Shown piece after piece: positions 34,813 to 47,555 of a stretch of 64,000 nt of DNA (the first letter of the stretch is position 1; every line of letters begins with the position of its first letter). The notes below the pieces were generated by a model. It saw only the letters and a list, made by a program, of their open reading frames with translations. It had not been told where the DNA came from and made no database searches. Made by a program: the position numbers and the translations under genes. This DNA comes from Kappaphycus alvarezii (lineage: Eukaryota > Rhodophyta > Florideophyceae > Gigartinales > Solieriaceae). Location: contig NADL03000527.1 in NCBI GenBank assembly GCA_002205965.3, forward strand, positions 186,001 through 250,000. The letters run 5' to 3'.

Positions 34813-35863
34813 GTTTGCATTCAGGAGTTTCCTTTGAGACGATCGGCACCGTTTTCAGCATCGGCTCATGGTTTGGATGCCCCAAACTCATTGCAACAAT
34901 ATAAGCGTACTGAGATGAACACGGGACTTAATATAATCTATCGCAGGTTCTGGTCCAGAGAATTTGATAAGGGGGTTCCAGAACATGAACAAACAGGCAT
35001 TTGTAATTTCGCGATATTTGTATCTTGTGCAGAGCTTTACCTGGTAAAGCCAATAGAGAAGCCGTGCTCGGAACCCGTTTGATTTAGGTGAGAGTCAGGA
35101 TAAGCGGTCCGCCAACCCCTACACGCCCAAAAATCCCGAGGCTGCTGACCTGAACATCTTACATGATCGTATCGTATTTGTGTAGAGTCAGGATGAGAAA
35201 CCGGTTTCTCCAGCTAAGAACGATGCAGGCTCGCTTCAGTGCCGCATTGCCGGGCTGAGTGGTCAATGCCGATCACGATCACGCTCAAATTTTGTGGACA
35301 CTAAACTTAAATTTTAATTTTACACTTCCTGTAAAATATTAAATTTAAATTTTACTCTCTTCTCGAAGACGCCACATCAGCCTTTATTCATTTCATTTCA
35401 GGTTTTTTGCTGACATACAGCCGCGCCCCTCTACCCTCCTTACCACTTGCGGCTCAACTCAGTCGCCACTCCAAGCCATACCCCCCTGCTTGTCGGGATA
35501 ACAGAGCCCGTTCATCTTGAGTCGACCGGTTCAGTAGAACTTTGTAAAACCGATGGCTGATTCAGGCCGCTACTCGGCTGAACCCTGGTATTCATTTTAC
35601 TTTAGGTAGACTAGCAAAGGCAGAACTACATTGACTATAGACAACAGGGAGAGGTCTGTAGGAGACCGAAGGCCCGTGAAACAATGTAGATTCTAACGTT
35701 TCACAACCCAGCCGAGTACGGCAACAAGGGATACTCCGATAGGAAGGAGACTTCGCCCCAATAGGATGGACCTAATAGAAGAAGCGCTACCTCTAAGGGG
35801 GGCCTAAAAGGGGCATTACATTATTACGCTATTTGACTGTATATAATGTGGGTGGCTATGTCA
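34813..35863. other. No gene seen; AT-rich tract
   Basis: A strongly AT-rich patch with TTAAATTT/AAATTTAA words lies at 35285-35360. No coding resemblance. Confidence 0.4.
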
Positions 35864-35983
35864 CTCATATACAGTATTTGAAATCTTAAACTACTATTCT
35901 GACTTGAGTCGAATCGACTGGGTCACCTAGGATATGACTAAAACTCCCCGTTATTCTAGTCGTGAGACTCAGGAAATACAGGG
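35864..35983 (-). repeat. Copia LTR start with polypurine tract, copy 1
   Basis: In minus orientation, CGGGGAG then TTTTAGTCATATCC, with the LTR start near 35943. A diverged copy is at 44088-44203, where the start reads TGTTAG. Confidence 0.6.
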
Positions 35984-36804
35984 ATACATTGCTCTATAGG
36001 GAGCGAACAAGTTTGGTTCTTCAGGATGGTAGTCAAGGCGGAGCAGCGGTTTACCTTGGTGAAGGCATCGGCTGGGTTCGCAAATGTGCTCACAAACCTA
36101 CATTTGAATTGTTGTTGCGATCGTAGATATGTTTAACAGCGGTGATATCTACCATAAGCCTTTTTTCTGCCGTTGAAGACCATTTTGTAATGACTTCAAA
36201 GAGGGACTTCGAATCTGTAAGCATATTCAAAGGGATGTCTCGGCGGAGGAATGTTTGGAGATCCATTCGAAGTGTATATGCAAATTCAAAGGCATCTGCA
36301 AATGCAAGTACTTCAGCTGCTAGACCAGAGCGAACGACGCGATGAATTTTCTTGCTGGAGCAGTGTAGTATATGATACTTGTCCAGAGCGTCCAGTAATA
36401 AGATACCAAAACCTAGTTGAGAGGTAATATCAGCAATATTGGAGAAGGCGGCATCAGAGTATACGGTGATGCGGAGGGAGTTGCTATCCAGGCGAGGGTA
36501 CGAAAGAGATATGTTAAGATGTTTTTGGACGTGCGTCACTATCTTGTTAAGGTTTGTCATTTTGTCTGAATCGAATTGATTCTATGTAGCATGGGCAGCT
36601 AAGGCGGTTTTCTGTAACTTGGGCAGCTAAGGCGACGGCACAAGAAATATCTGGGCGAGTTTGAGTGGCCCAAGCAAGGTTTGCACGGAGGGAGCGGCAG
36701 TCCTCAAACAATGAGTCTTCAGCAAGGGTGGAAAGCTTAGAGATGTATGAGCTTTGTGAGAGGACGATACTGTAGTGCAATGGGCACAAATACTGTACTG
36801 CCAT
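35960..36804 (-). pseudogene. Ty1/copia pol fragment (RT end and RNase H)
   Basis: Read downward. The connection text QSSYISKLSTLAEDSLFED and SLRANLAWATQTRPDISCAV (36780-36640) is followed after a frameshift by RNase H: VYSDAAFSNIADITSQLG, SSKKIHRVVRSGLAAEVLAF, LNMLTDSKSLFEVITKWSST and AEKRLMVDI. The frame closes near 36093, and decayed FANPADAFTKV text continues to about 35960, where the polypurine tract and LTR begin. It is a different copia family from the one at 1-3409. The upstream pol is missing. Confidence 0.88.
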
Positions 36805-37985
36805 CGGCAGAGCTAGTTTTGATGATCTTTTTTTGATCTGATTCGCTGCTAAACAGCAGGCACTGTACTGTACTGTACAATAAGGTAAATTTTCTTTTGT
36901 CGCTCACTATTATTTTTGGTACTGTATCTTCACCCGATGGGGCTTGAGGGCTTGCAATCTGGACCACTAGGCCCCAAATGGGACCTGATATTTTCGCAAG
37001 TGAAAGGCACCTATTGGGCCAAGTGTCGACTTCACTTATCTCTAACTTGGATCTCCCTAACTTGGCTGACCCTAACCTCACTCACGCCGCCGTCCTAGAT
37101 AACCCTAACCTAGTTAACTAGTATTTATACCTACCTGGCCACTAGGGTCCCGGATTAAACAGCCACCCCGGTGTTGGCTCTGAACTTGACTCCCAGCTTC
37201 TGCCTTTGCAGAAACCTTGCCAACGGCAAATTTGGCTATAGCCACGTTTATCCGCCCGGGTCTCCCTTTCTATTCCCCCTATCCAATATTATACCACCCC
37301 TTTTGTTTTTTGTTTGTGATATTTACTCACACTTGGCGCCAAGGACTTCGGCGTCTATATACAAATAGGAACTTCAAGGTTGTCGTTGGTGACAACATCC
37401 TTATCTCGAAAGGAGATAATCAGCACAGCTGACCCAATACTACATCTTCTTTGTCCTGTATTACACCCCTGGTGTCTACGGTTCTTTGGAATCGACCCAT
37501 ACCAAGTTTCTAGCATTCCGCGGACCACTGTCCGGCCTTACAACCCGGAGGACAAGTATACCGTCCATCCGCCCAAGGAATTACCCTCGCTCTTCCAACC
37601 CCATGTCTCCTCGCCGTCGGTGGGCTGTGCTACTGCATCGCAGGGTGCTTAAAGAGAAAGAGGGACAGCGAACACCCTGTGGGTCTTCGTTGGTGTGTCG
37701 GGTTTCCCATTGTCTGACGGTGTTCCGTTCCTAGACGAGAAGAAATGCGCACCGCGCATTGCACTACACAAATCTGGTCTCCCGACCTAGAACTTATTGG
37801 ATCAACTCCGAAGTCGAAGAAGATTTCGAATAGTCTCACCTCTGGTAACTCTACTTCCAAGTGATAGTCTCCTCCTTTCATCGTTGAGGACTGAAGACGC
37901 CCCGTTATCAACCGTTGTTAATTTCTTGGTTTCTCGTGGTCAAGCCGCCACCGGTTGATAAGGAATATTTGGAATACGAAGTAGA
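36805..37985. other. Leader region before the plus-strand gypsy gag
   Basis: No recognised gene. It probably holds the 5' LTR and leader of the gypsy element, but I could not pair LTR copies. A CTGTACTGTACTGTAC run is at 36858-36880. Confidence 0.35.
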
Positions 37986-40325
37986 ATGTCTTCCACTTCG
38001 TATCTATTCGTCCTCGTACTCGAGCGGGCACTGCACCAAAAGGTGTAGCCTCCTCAACAGTACCCCGTACGCAGAATCGTTCCAGGTCTGTGGCCGGAGA
38101 CATACCATCGGTCACGGAAGCACCCCCGCAGGACATTGACTTCCGCTGCCTGGAGCATGATGCTTCTCTCCGGGAGGAGATTTGCACTTTGGTGCGCACG
38201 GAGATTGACACTGTTAAAGGAGAGGTAACTACAATTCAGGAATCTCTGAAGACGAGCGAATTCCGGTTTGATGTTGACTTTCGTCAGCAAGAAGCTCGTG
38301 TAAACAGCATTAGTGACTTAAAAGTTGTTTTAGGAACCCTGCGGGATGAGATTGCCACTCTGACGCAGGATGTTAACCGTTTGCTGGAAGACCTAGCCGT
38401 CTAAAAAGCTACGGGTATAGAAAGAGCCGAACGTATCAGCACCTGTCTAAGTCGTCTCGAGTGTGAGGCTGTTCCGGGTACCCAAACCCTCGATCTTCAC
38501 CCGGAACAGGGGGTTCTCGGTATTGCCGATGTTGAAGGACCTCGTACTAATGACGACGAAGATTATGGTAAGGATGGAGATCAAAGACGCCGTGACCGTT
38601 CGCAAAGAGGAAGAAAAGCGAAGTCCTTAAACAAGAGAAAGGTCAAGAAGAACAATAGGAACTTACATAAGGATTCATCTTCGTCTGACTCTTGCTCGTT
38701 CCACGGAATTGGAAAAGATTATTCCGAAGATGCGTCTACGGATTCAGATTCGGACCTCTCTCTGGATGAAACTGGACGTCCAAAACGAAGACATGAGAAG
38801 GCGCGGGTCGCGAAGAAATCCAAGAACCGCTCGTATCGAACAAAGGTACAAAGGTGCAAACTGTATCAGCAACCTCTGGTAGATCCACCAGGACCCGAGT
38901 TGAACTTCGTGAAGAACCCGACCCTGGGTGGGTAGGTCTCGAGGAGTTACAGCAAACAATTCATTTGTATCGTAGGCTGCTATCTTATCGTACGTACCGC
39001 TTGAAGCGAACTTCCCACTCACTTAATTCCTCTAAGACAGGGAAAGCTCGGACGAAAGCCAGACGCATTGCCCAAAAGATTAAGAGGAAGGACTTTTTCT
39101 CTGGTGAAGACCCTATCATGGTGTTGGCTTTCCTGGCGCTGATGGTTAGGGAGTTCAACCTCCAGGGCATGACAGAAGCTCAAGCCTTTCGGGTTCTTCC
39201 CGACTTCTTAACCGGAATTGCAGAAAGTCAATTTCGTTCTGTCGCCGAAACAACTTCCCCGGAGCAGGGAGGTATCACGAGCTGGCCGGAGGCAGTCCAG
39301 TGGATGCTTCGACCCTTCGCCACTGATGATGCCATACACAATGTGGTACTCCCTCTGAGAGATGTTCACCAGCTAACCAAAGAGGGCGAACTTGACTACT
39401 ATTTTGAGACTTTCTGACACCAGCAGCCGTTGCGGTAACGTTCATGACGCCCAAGAGCTTATTACGATGTACATAGACGGCCTGGACCGCAGAACCAAGG
39501 GAGTTGTCAGCCATTATCGACGCACAAATAAGCCAGCTACCTTCATAGCTATTGTCGAGTACGCTGAGAATCAAGGCATCTCCGTCACAGCTCGCACCCA
39601 AGCGCTCCGAAAGGTCTCGATAGAGTCCCGTCCGGTCAAACCTAGTGCCAGAATTACGGCTTCTCGATTTGATACGAAATCACCGTCAAAATACGGACTG
39701 TTGCCCTGTTATATTCTCCGTCCGCATCTCAAAATTCAACGATCGAGTATGATGCCGTTGAAAATGACTACGAGGCTCACATTATTGACCAAGCTGGTGC
39801 TTCGGATATTCCAACTTGTACGACGGAGGAAGGAATTACTTCAATATCCGAGGAGACCACTTATGATCCCTCTCTCCTACTCTCGGATCGAGGAACTACT
39901 CCCGCACCGTGAATCCCATACGCGGACCGCCATACAAACTTCAACCGCCCTGGTTGGGGAGGGCGAACTTCGGCGCCATCACCGTCACGACTTACGAAAG
40001 AACAGCAGATAAATTGCCGCCATAGCCTCAATAGCCTCATATGCCACACATGCTATGGCCGGGGAAATATTTCCCCAGAATACATTTTACCCTTGCGGGA
40101 ACTTCCGTCGATATTACGGAGCTATGAGGCTTTGACCCCTCAAGAGAAGGCCATGGTACCGCAGACAAACTATAAGCGGGTCGCCCGGATGTTGAACTCG
40201 GAAGCCCAGCATCCCACTACGGAACCTAGAAAGGTCGCTAGACCCCATGCTCCGGCGACGCCGATAGGTTTCATACCACCGGTTCCATCCCCGGCGGTCT
40301 CGGATAACCTTTCAAAAAAAGAGTA
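37986..40325 (+). pseudogene. Ty3/gypsy gag, broken
   Basis: A likely start is ATG 37986 (MSSTSYLFV) followed by a frame change. The frame at 38090-38404 is a coiled-coil stretch (LREEICTLVRTEIDTVKGEV). It continues past one stop (38402) as a Lys/Arg/Ser-rich linker to about 38860. Capsid-like text follows at 38990-39417 (FFSGEDPIMVLAFLALM, FRVLPDFLTGIAESQFRS), and after a frameshift the capsid C-terminal part (39440-39700, ELITMYIDGLDRRTKGVV). A zinc knuckle at about 40032-40080 reads CHTCYGRGN...EY: the His is changed to Asn and the last Cys to Tyr, so metal binding should be lost. Confidence 0.75.
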
Positions 40326-43300
40326 AAGGGAGCCTCCCATTGGGAAGAGATTGTCACATTGGACACAGTTGCAAACCAATCTGGAGCCCCACGGTCCCGC
40401 TCCCTTACTCACAGAATTGGTAGTACTTCAGATACCACCCCGAGTCCCGAAATACAGCGGCTGGGAATCCCAAAAATTCGATGAATCTTCTATCTTATGG
40501 CCCGCTCCCGGACATCTGTGATGCAAATAACAATCCGTTGAGAACACTTGGGACCATTAAGTTACCCATCCGGTTGGGAAGATATCTTGCACTGGTCATG
40601 TTCATCGTATCTGAGAAGCTCGCCGCACCAGTTATATTAGGAACGGATTTCTGCGACAGTTTTGTGGAATTCATTCGTCCCCGGGAGAAGCTCGTTGAGC
40701 TCAAAGGAGGAATTACGGTTCCAATAGTATGAAGGCCTTTAAAAAGGGCACCACATAAGAGACCGCTAGCAACGGAATTGGAGCCACCCTTGAAGGACGA
40801 AAGGGCATCGCCCAACATTAGGATGTCCACCCGGTTTACTTTTCCGCCACAAAGTCAATCATTTGTACCGGTTACAACAGACCGCCACGGCCTGATAGTT
40901 GTACAACTTGACTTAAGTCTCTACAACAAATTCGGATTGGCAGCTGGCAATGGTATTGCACAAGTGGAAGCCGAGGTCCCATTTCGGTTGTTGATCGCGA
41001 ACTTCACCAAATCCCCTATAACTCTCCATCGGTTGCAAATTGTTGCTCAAGCATTACCTCATCCCTCAATAACAGTACCAAGCCAGCTAAGCTTCGGAGA
41101 GGTACTCGGTGCCACCGAGGAAATATCCCCAGAGTATAGTCCTGCACCAACGCCTGGTGGACACCAGCGCGCTGTGCTTAAAGAACACGAACACAAAACT
41201 CTGAATGGAGAAGCTTTAACACCCGAAAGGTCTAGAAAAGCAGTAGAAGACCTCGATTGGAGCCACATAGATCCAACACTGGCCAGTAGATTCAAAGAAA
41301 TGCTGAACAAGTTCTCGAGTATGTGGGATGGTTCGCTGGGAGCAATCAATACTGTTGAACACCACATCGAATTAATTCCCGGGACTCGCCCTATCGCTCA
41401 ACCGCCTTACCGGGTTGGACCCAAGGCAAGGGAATTAGAAGCAACCGAGGTACAGAGAATGTTAGAAGCAGGCGTAACTGAGCCCGCACAGTCACCATGG
41501 GCTGCACCAGTGGTGTTAATTCCTAAGCCCGATGGGACGGTTCGTTTTTGCGTCGATTTGAACGCCGTAAAATTGAAGGAAACTTACCCTTTACCAAGGA
41601 TGGATGAATGTATTGACTCCTTGGGAGATGTATCAGTATTCACTGCCCTTGATTGCAACTCTGGTTACTGGAAAGTTCAAGGAGCGAAAGAGGACAGAGA
41701 AAAGACCACCTTCGTATGCAACGCAGGATTATATCGCTATAGGCGAATGCCATTCGGATTATGCAACGCACCTGCTTCCTTTCAGCGCACCCTCGACATT
41801 CTTCTCTCATCATACCGATGGCGCTCCTGCCTCTGTACCTTGGCGATGTCATCATTTTTTCCAAAAACATGGAGGAGCACATCGAACATGTCGAAGAAAT
41901 TCTGTTGGTGTTGCAACATGCTGTTGTATCCCTTAAGTTAAAGAAATGCACATTTGGGTCCGATAAGGTCAAATACCTAGGACACATCATCAAGCCAGGA
42001 AGACTAAAAATAGATTCTACCAGGGTAGCCGCACTCCGACAGGTGAAGCACCCGACTAAATTTACTGAGCTTCGGAGTTTTCTCGGCCTTTGCAATGTAT
42101 ACCGCAGATATACCAAAGACTTTTCCAGCATCGCGGCACCACTTAACAAGCTTTTGCGAAAAGGTATGCCAACCAAGATAGAACTATTTGGTGCTACCGA
42201 ATAAGTCGCTTTCCGGACTTCTATCGCCGAAATTTTTACCCAAGGTATTGGCATTGCCAAAAGCGGGACTCCCTTATTCAATAGAAACGGACGCTAGTCA
42301 ATATCAAGAAGGAGTCGCCCTTTCCAAACATACCCAATGGGGGAACAGAAAACCACAGGATTCTTCTCTAGATCACTCAAGGAAGCCGAGACACGTTATC
42401 CTGTCACAGAAAAAGAATGCCTGGCCGTGGTTTGGGCGTTAACGACATTGCGACCCTACCTACAGGGGGAGAAATTCACCATCCATACGGATCATTCCTC
42501 ACTCAGGTGGTTAATGAATGTCATGATCCATCGAAACTGATTATGCGCTGGAAGCTCCGAATTTCGGAATTAGACTTTGAAGTTGTGTATAAAAAGGGAA
42601 AAGCAAATACACAAGCAGATGTATTATCAAGACTTAGTACCATCGGTGAAACTGTTGGAGATTTTGACGAGGAAGTACCGTGATTTCTTGCAGGGGACTC
42701 TTCCGCTCTTGAGGAGGGGGAGGCTGTGGACTTGTCCGCAAAAATCGAATCAAAATACGACAATAAGGCCGGGCAGTTCACAGAGTGTGATGAAAAGAGA
42801 TTTCTTTCGACACTGCAGATCAAGTACTATCCATTCAAAACGGAAGTGAAGAAGAATTTGAATGCATTTCTCCGGAAGAGCTCTCCAGAGAACAGTACAA
42901 AGACGACTTCTGCTAGAAGATCCGTTCAAGAATAAATGCTGGACACCAGCTCCCCTTCACAATGGAAGCTCCCGGGCACGAAGGATACCTCTGCCGAACA
43001 GCATTAGAATACATTCAGATGGTCGTACGCAACTCCCTTCAACAGAGGATTTTAAGCCTAACTTGGAATGATGCAGGCATCATTCCAAGTTAGGCACTCA
43101 TCCAGATGGACAGAGACTGTATTTCCCTCTGAAAAAGTCCTACTATTGGCCGTCGATGTCGATTTATTGCTATGCCGTCGTTCGCTCGTGCCCAACTTGC
43201 GCGTAAATAGAATCAAATTGCGAAAGTCTGTGAAGGAGCTAAAAATCTTTGCACCAAGGGCCCCACTGGAGTTCGTAGCAATCGACATACTCGACGAACT

Positions 43301-43741
43301 CATCTATACCAACAGGAGGAATTGCTTCTTGCTGGTGATCACTGATCGATATTCCAAGCTCGTACGAACCGTGCCACTCAAGAAAATCTCTGCTGCAGCA
43401 GTTGTATCCGCCTTTGTAGCACACTAGGTTTTTGTGTACGGTCCACCCATTCAGTTATTGTCCGATAATGGTAGCCAGTTTGCTTCAATATTCTTCTTGA
43501 GCGTGTGCTCAATTCTGGGTATCAAGAACTTATTCATTACTACCTACCACCCGCAGGCAAATGGGCAAGCCGAACGTTTCAATCGTGCCATCCTTACGGC
43601 CCTCCGGCACTACGTAGCTGATCACCCGAAGGACTGGGACCTCTTCACGGACGAGCTAACATTGCTCCGAGCCATTTGATATGCTACTTCTCACGATACA
43701 CTAATACCCCTTGTCCTGGTTCGAAGTTCACATTAGAGGAA
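40326..43741 (+). pseudogene. Ty3/gypsy pol (PR, RT, RNase H, INT)
   Basis: The protease end (VILGTDFCDSFVEF) is at 40481-40732. RT (40778-42204) has SPWAAPVVLIPKPDG, CVDLNAVK, FTALDCNSGYWKV, MPFGLCNAPASFQR and the catalytic site as YLGD instead of YLDD (~41838), with a frameshift just before it. RNase H follows: KEAETRYPVTEKECLAVVWA, IHTDHSSLRW and EVVYKKGKANTQADVL. Integrase (42950-43741) has LEFVAIDILDEL, ITDRYSKL, LLSDNGSQFAS and HPQANGQAERFNRA. It ends near SKFTLEE, where an opposite-strand retroelement fragment begins, so the integrase tail and any chromodomain are lost. It belongs to the same clade as the minus element at 6930-10503. Confidence 0.92.
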
Positions 43742-44085
43742 AAAGGGAGGTTGGCTAGAAGAGCTTAGTATTTCGGATACGCAGCCTGGAGGTAATGGTT
43801 TCCATTTCTGCCCTAGTGAGGGATAAAGCACGCATACGTTCTGCTTGATTGGGGAGGGAAGTTTTGGCAGAAGAGAAGCGAGGGAGGGTGCCGAAGAAAA
43901 GCAGGCAAGGGACAAGACCATCTGCATTCATGGTATCGTTCATGGCTTTGACTGAAATGGAAAGAATGATATGGGGTTCTAGTTGGGGGTATTCTAGGGA
44001 GACTTTGAGGTAGATTCTGCGCAACGGGTCGTGATATTTTCGTCAACTCCAGGAGAATTATGTCTTCCAACACCTGAGAGATCAC
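43742..44085 (-). pseudogene. Retroelement integrase-end fragment
   Basis: The frame reads ILSISVKAMNDTMNADGLVP and CLLFFGTLPRF, then LPNQAERMRAL and a short tail. This resembles the stretch after the integrase core in fungal retrotransposon polyproteins (AVNDTxGPxGLVPTLLVFG-like). It truncates the gypsy integrase to its left. The family, copia or other, is not certain. Confidence 0.6.
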
Positions 44086-44087
44086 TC

Positions 44088-44203
44088 ACATACAGTATTT
44101 GACAACTTAAACTACCATACTGACTTGAGTCGATTCGACTGGGTCACCTAGGATATGACTAACACTCCCCGGTATTCTGGTCGTGAGACTCAGGAAATAC
44201 AGT
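44088..44203 (-). repeat. Copia LTR start with polypurine tract, copy 2
   Basis: Diverged copy of 35864-35983 in the same orientation. CCGGGGAG precedes TGTTAGTCATATCC (LTR start near 44164). Confidence 0.65.
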
Positions 44204-44380
44204 CTTCTTCAAATCCTACAGGGTGCGTTGAGATTCTCGGTCTGCATTGTCCGGGGAGGTAATCGCGTTTAGCGATATTTTCGATGTCGCTATTGCCGTC
44301 GAACAAGAGCAAGAGCCCGTTCTCAGCCGCCGAGTACCAGTCCATCTGCTACCCGACAGCAAAGCCGTTTTGACGTCATT

Positions 44381-45590
44381 TCAAAAGGCTAGCGCACCTC
44401 CGAAAAGCGCATAATTCTGGATATTTCCCCAGCACGTGAAGGCTTCCGCGAAAAAGTCATTTCCGACATCGGGTTCGTCCGAAGTCAGCAAAATCTCACT
44501 GACGCCCAGAGCAAGCCAATGTTCGGAGCGGAGCTTCGGAATACGATTGCAAGCGGCCAACTTCAAGTTTAAACATAAAATTTTATCCATGTAGCCCGGA
44601 CGTCACTTGAATTTACTCCAGAAAGAACTAGTTACAACACTTCAACTACTTCGAGCTTGGGCGTATTAGGACCATACAGCTCCAGAGATTCGTCCGTGAA
44701 GCGAATTGGAAACTTCTCGGCGCTATGGAAGATCAGATTCCTCTTCACGTCGACCACAACTCAGTGGTCAACACGTGGCATTTCTTACTCACTTGAGTCA
44801 ACTGAACCAGCCAGACACCATAAATTACCCAGCTAATATTGCAACCGCAATGCGATGACCGTTATTCTGGTCCCTTCGCTTCCTTTCGCGGAATTTTTCT
44901 ATTTCATGAGGCTTTCGAAAATTCAGGCCCCACTGTAGCCCAGGAAGCACCTCCGAGACTCGATCAAGCTTCCTAAAATGCGCGTTCGATCCTATGAAGT
45001 ACGAATCGACCCTTCGCGCCAACTCTTCGCCGTACAAGCACTTTGTACCGATCACAACTGCCGCGGTACGCAATCCATTTGAGTCAGGTCAGCAAGATAC
45101 GCGCCGAACGGTTGAAATAAGAATTTAGAGCTTGATTTCCATCGCGAGCGCCAGGTCCGGAGGTAGCAACTGCTAAATCAGGATTTTTTTTGGCAGAACC
45201 GCTTCATAATCACAAGATGCAAGCGCTCAATTTGTTCATCGCCCCGCACATGTGTACTAATTTCCATAGCAGGAGTAATAACGCGAATCTTTGGCGCAGC
45301 GCCCCCGTCCGGGATAGAAATCGCAAAAGTCTGAAAAGAAACTTCTCGCGACGTGCACTTTGGTGGTGATAGGGAGAATTCGAAAATCAGAAGGTACGCG
45401 TACTTTTCATTCGCATTTGTGATGTACGCGTACACTTACCACTTTGGAAGAACTTATCTTTAACCGCAATGCCGCTCCCATACGAGACCGCATCGATTTC
45501 ATACGCCATGTTGTCGTTCGCCTGATACTCTTGCCATTCTGACAGTTCCAGATCCTCTCTCCCTCCACCGTCAACCAAGGATCCTCCATT
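44381..45590 (-). other. Possible unknown, spliced or decayed gene
   Basis: Three successive minus-strand frames look protein-like but match nothing I know: 45578-45387 (DLELSEWQEYQANDNMAYEI), 45430-45178 (SREVSFQTFAISIPDGGAAP, LHLVIMKRFCQKKS) and 45073-44825 (DRVSEVLPGLQWGLNFRKP). GGTAAGTG near 45440 resembles a 5' splice site, but no acceptor that joins the frames was found. It could be a broken gene or chance. Confidence 0.25.
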
Positions 45591-46802
45591 ATCGCTTACG
45601 AGCTTCGCTTCATCCTGTAGGACTCCCTAATATACTCCATAAACGTGCTGTCACTGCTCCCGAAGTTATCCGCCAGGTGAAGTTGGACCGTATTCGTATG
45701 CCCATCAAGCAAGCCCGCAGCTATCATTATCTTCCTCCTCTCTGATGATATCCCGTCCCGCGCTGACATCTCCTCACTCGCAATTCACTGCACGCATTCA
45801 AGGAAGAAGAAAACCCCCAGTCACCCACTTTGTAGTCTGGAACTGGCAAAAGCGCTCTGACCGAAACGAAAACGATCGCACTGGCACGCACTCATCGTCC
45901 TTTTACCTTCCCGTGTCCATCCACCGTCGCAAGCCCCAATTGTTTGGTACTTTTAGTTTTATTTTTTGCCTTGGCCCATGTAGTTTAATTGCTTTTGGAC
46001 TGTGTTTTAATTTCATAACCGCACAAATATTAGGCCAACGTGGGGAGTTTTATTTAGCTACCCTAATACTGTATTTCTGTAGAGTACAACGCCACTGCAA
46101 TGTTGGCCGTAACAACCCACGCGACTACGAGGGATTAGTGTTGGGTGTGCGGGTACTAAAATAACAGTCGTTGCCCCTGACTGGGCTTGGATACACAGAC
46201 ATACAGAGGAGCATTTGCAACGTTGACCAACCCCGTTGCTACGCTGAGGATCCCGCCCCGGCCCTTCTCTAATAAACACCTCCCTTTTACTCAACTAGAG
46301 CTCTGATCTACCGCGTCGAAAACCGCCGCGCAGAACGCTGAGAGCCGAGACCGGGTCTCACGACAGTGTGACTCTAGGCACGCCTTCTACAATCGCGAGG
46401 CGCTATATAAATCATGAGTTGATTGGGGGATCGCTACAAAAAAATTAATCCCCCCTTCTAAAGGTCACTTCAGTTTCAAACATTTCCGACCCTATGTCGC
46501 TGCACGTGGACGACGTGGAACATCTTGTTAGCTCTTAGCTAGCATAATAGTGATACTCAATGCAATCAAATCTGAAAATCAAACATCAGCCATAAATCGG
46601 CAAAACTGTAGTACTGCGCAGTACTGTTGGAGTGGAATAGTGGAAGTAGGAAGGGTGGAATACTGTCGTGGAATAAATTGGAAGGAAATGGAAAGGAGCA
46701 GAAGGAAAATTGTGAAATGCTAGCTTGGCCAGGTCCAATCAGCATCAAAAAGCACCCTCAAGAAATTTTGGGGCGTGCAGAGCTTGGAACTTCATCAAAA
46801 TA
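45591..46802. other. No supported gene
   Basis: Only short frames; no family resemblance on either strand. Confidence 0.4.
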
Positions 46803-47170
46803 TTAGTTTCTGATACTGTACAGACCGATTGAGCGCGCGGGGCGTGGACTTGCGGCGCGTGCGGCGACAGCGGCATAGGTTGGGATGGTAGCGTTTCCAG
46901 AAGGCTCAGCTGTAGGAGCATCGCCACTATCTGCGAGGACCGGCGGGGTGGCGAGGTCGGGGATGAAAGTAGTCGACAGCTTGGTAGGAAGTGCGAATTC
47001 CTGTCTCATCATCGTTTCGACGGCAGGGAAGCCGGCGTCGTCATCGAGGTCGAGTGGGCTGATGCAGGAGCGGAAGACCATGGCCAGTTTGAGGAAGGAA
47101 GTGGCGAAGGTCTCCGGGTGGAGGATGGGGGAGGGTGTGTTGTTACGCATGATGTGTTGGTCGACCAACA
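46803..47170 (-). pseudogene. Possible retroelement ORF1 fragment
   Basis: A frame reads SPILHPETFATSFLKLAMVF, an acidic stretch, then PTYAAVAARAASPRP. The PTYAAVAA-type linker is common in ORF1/gag proteins of fungal retroelements. Upstream the frame runs into repeated GTACTGTAC sequence, so its true start is unclear. Could be a chance frame. Confidence 0.3.
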
Positions 47171-47270
47171 AGTGCAGATACCAATATAGCAGTAAAAATA
47201 ATGGCATCACCACATGCATCACCACATGTAACAAATCTGTTATGTGGCTCATGGTGGCCGGTGTCCTGTG

Positions 47271-47400
47271 GCCACAAATTATGGTCCCGAGAGCCATGTG
47301 CAGTACTGTACATGGCCACAAGTTTGGGATACGAGAGCCGTGTACAGTACTGTGCATGGCTCTGAGCTACAAGTTGCGAGCACTGAACAACACTACAGTA
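47271..47400. repeat. GTACAGTACTGT palindromic duplication
   Basis: Two diverged copies of GAGAGCC.TGT.CAGTACTGT.CATGGC (near 47289 and 47331), each self-complementary around CAGTACTG. Confidence 0.65.
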
Positions 47401-47555
47401 GAGGCCCCTCAAAATATGCAACTAGGGGGTCTAGGGCTACTTTTTATATTTTGCTAGGAATTTAGTACCAATTTGTGCGTTTTAGAAAATTGCGGATCTC
47501 TATATAAAGGCTGGTCGACTGGGATGTGAGCCTCGAACAACAACAACGACCACAA

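Noticed and set aside
37065-37115. Telomere-like CCCTAACC words
   Set aside because: Only isolated copies, not an array.
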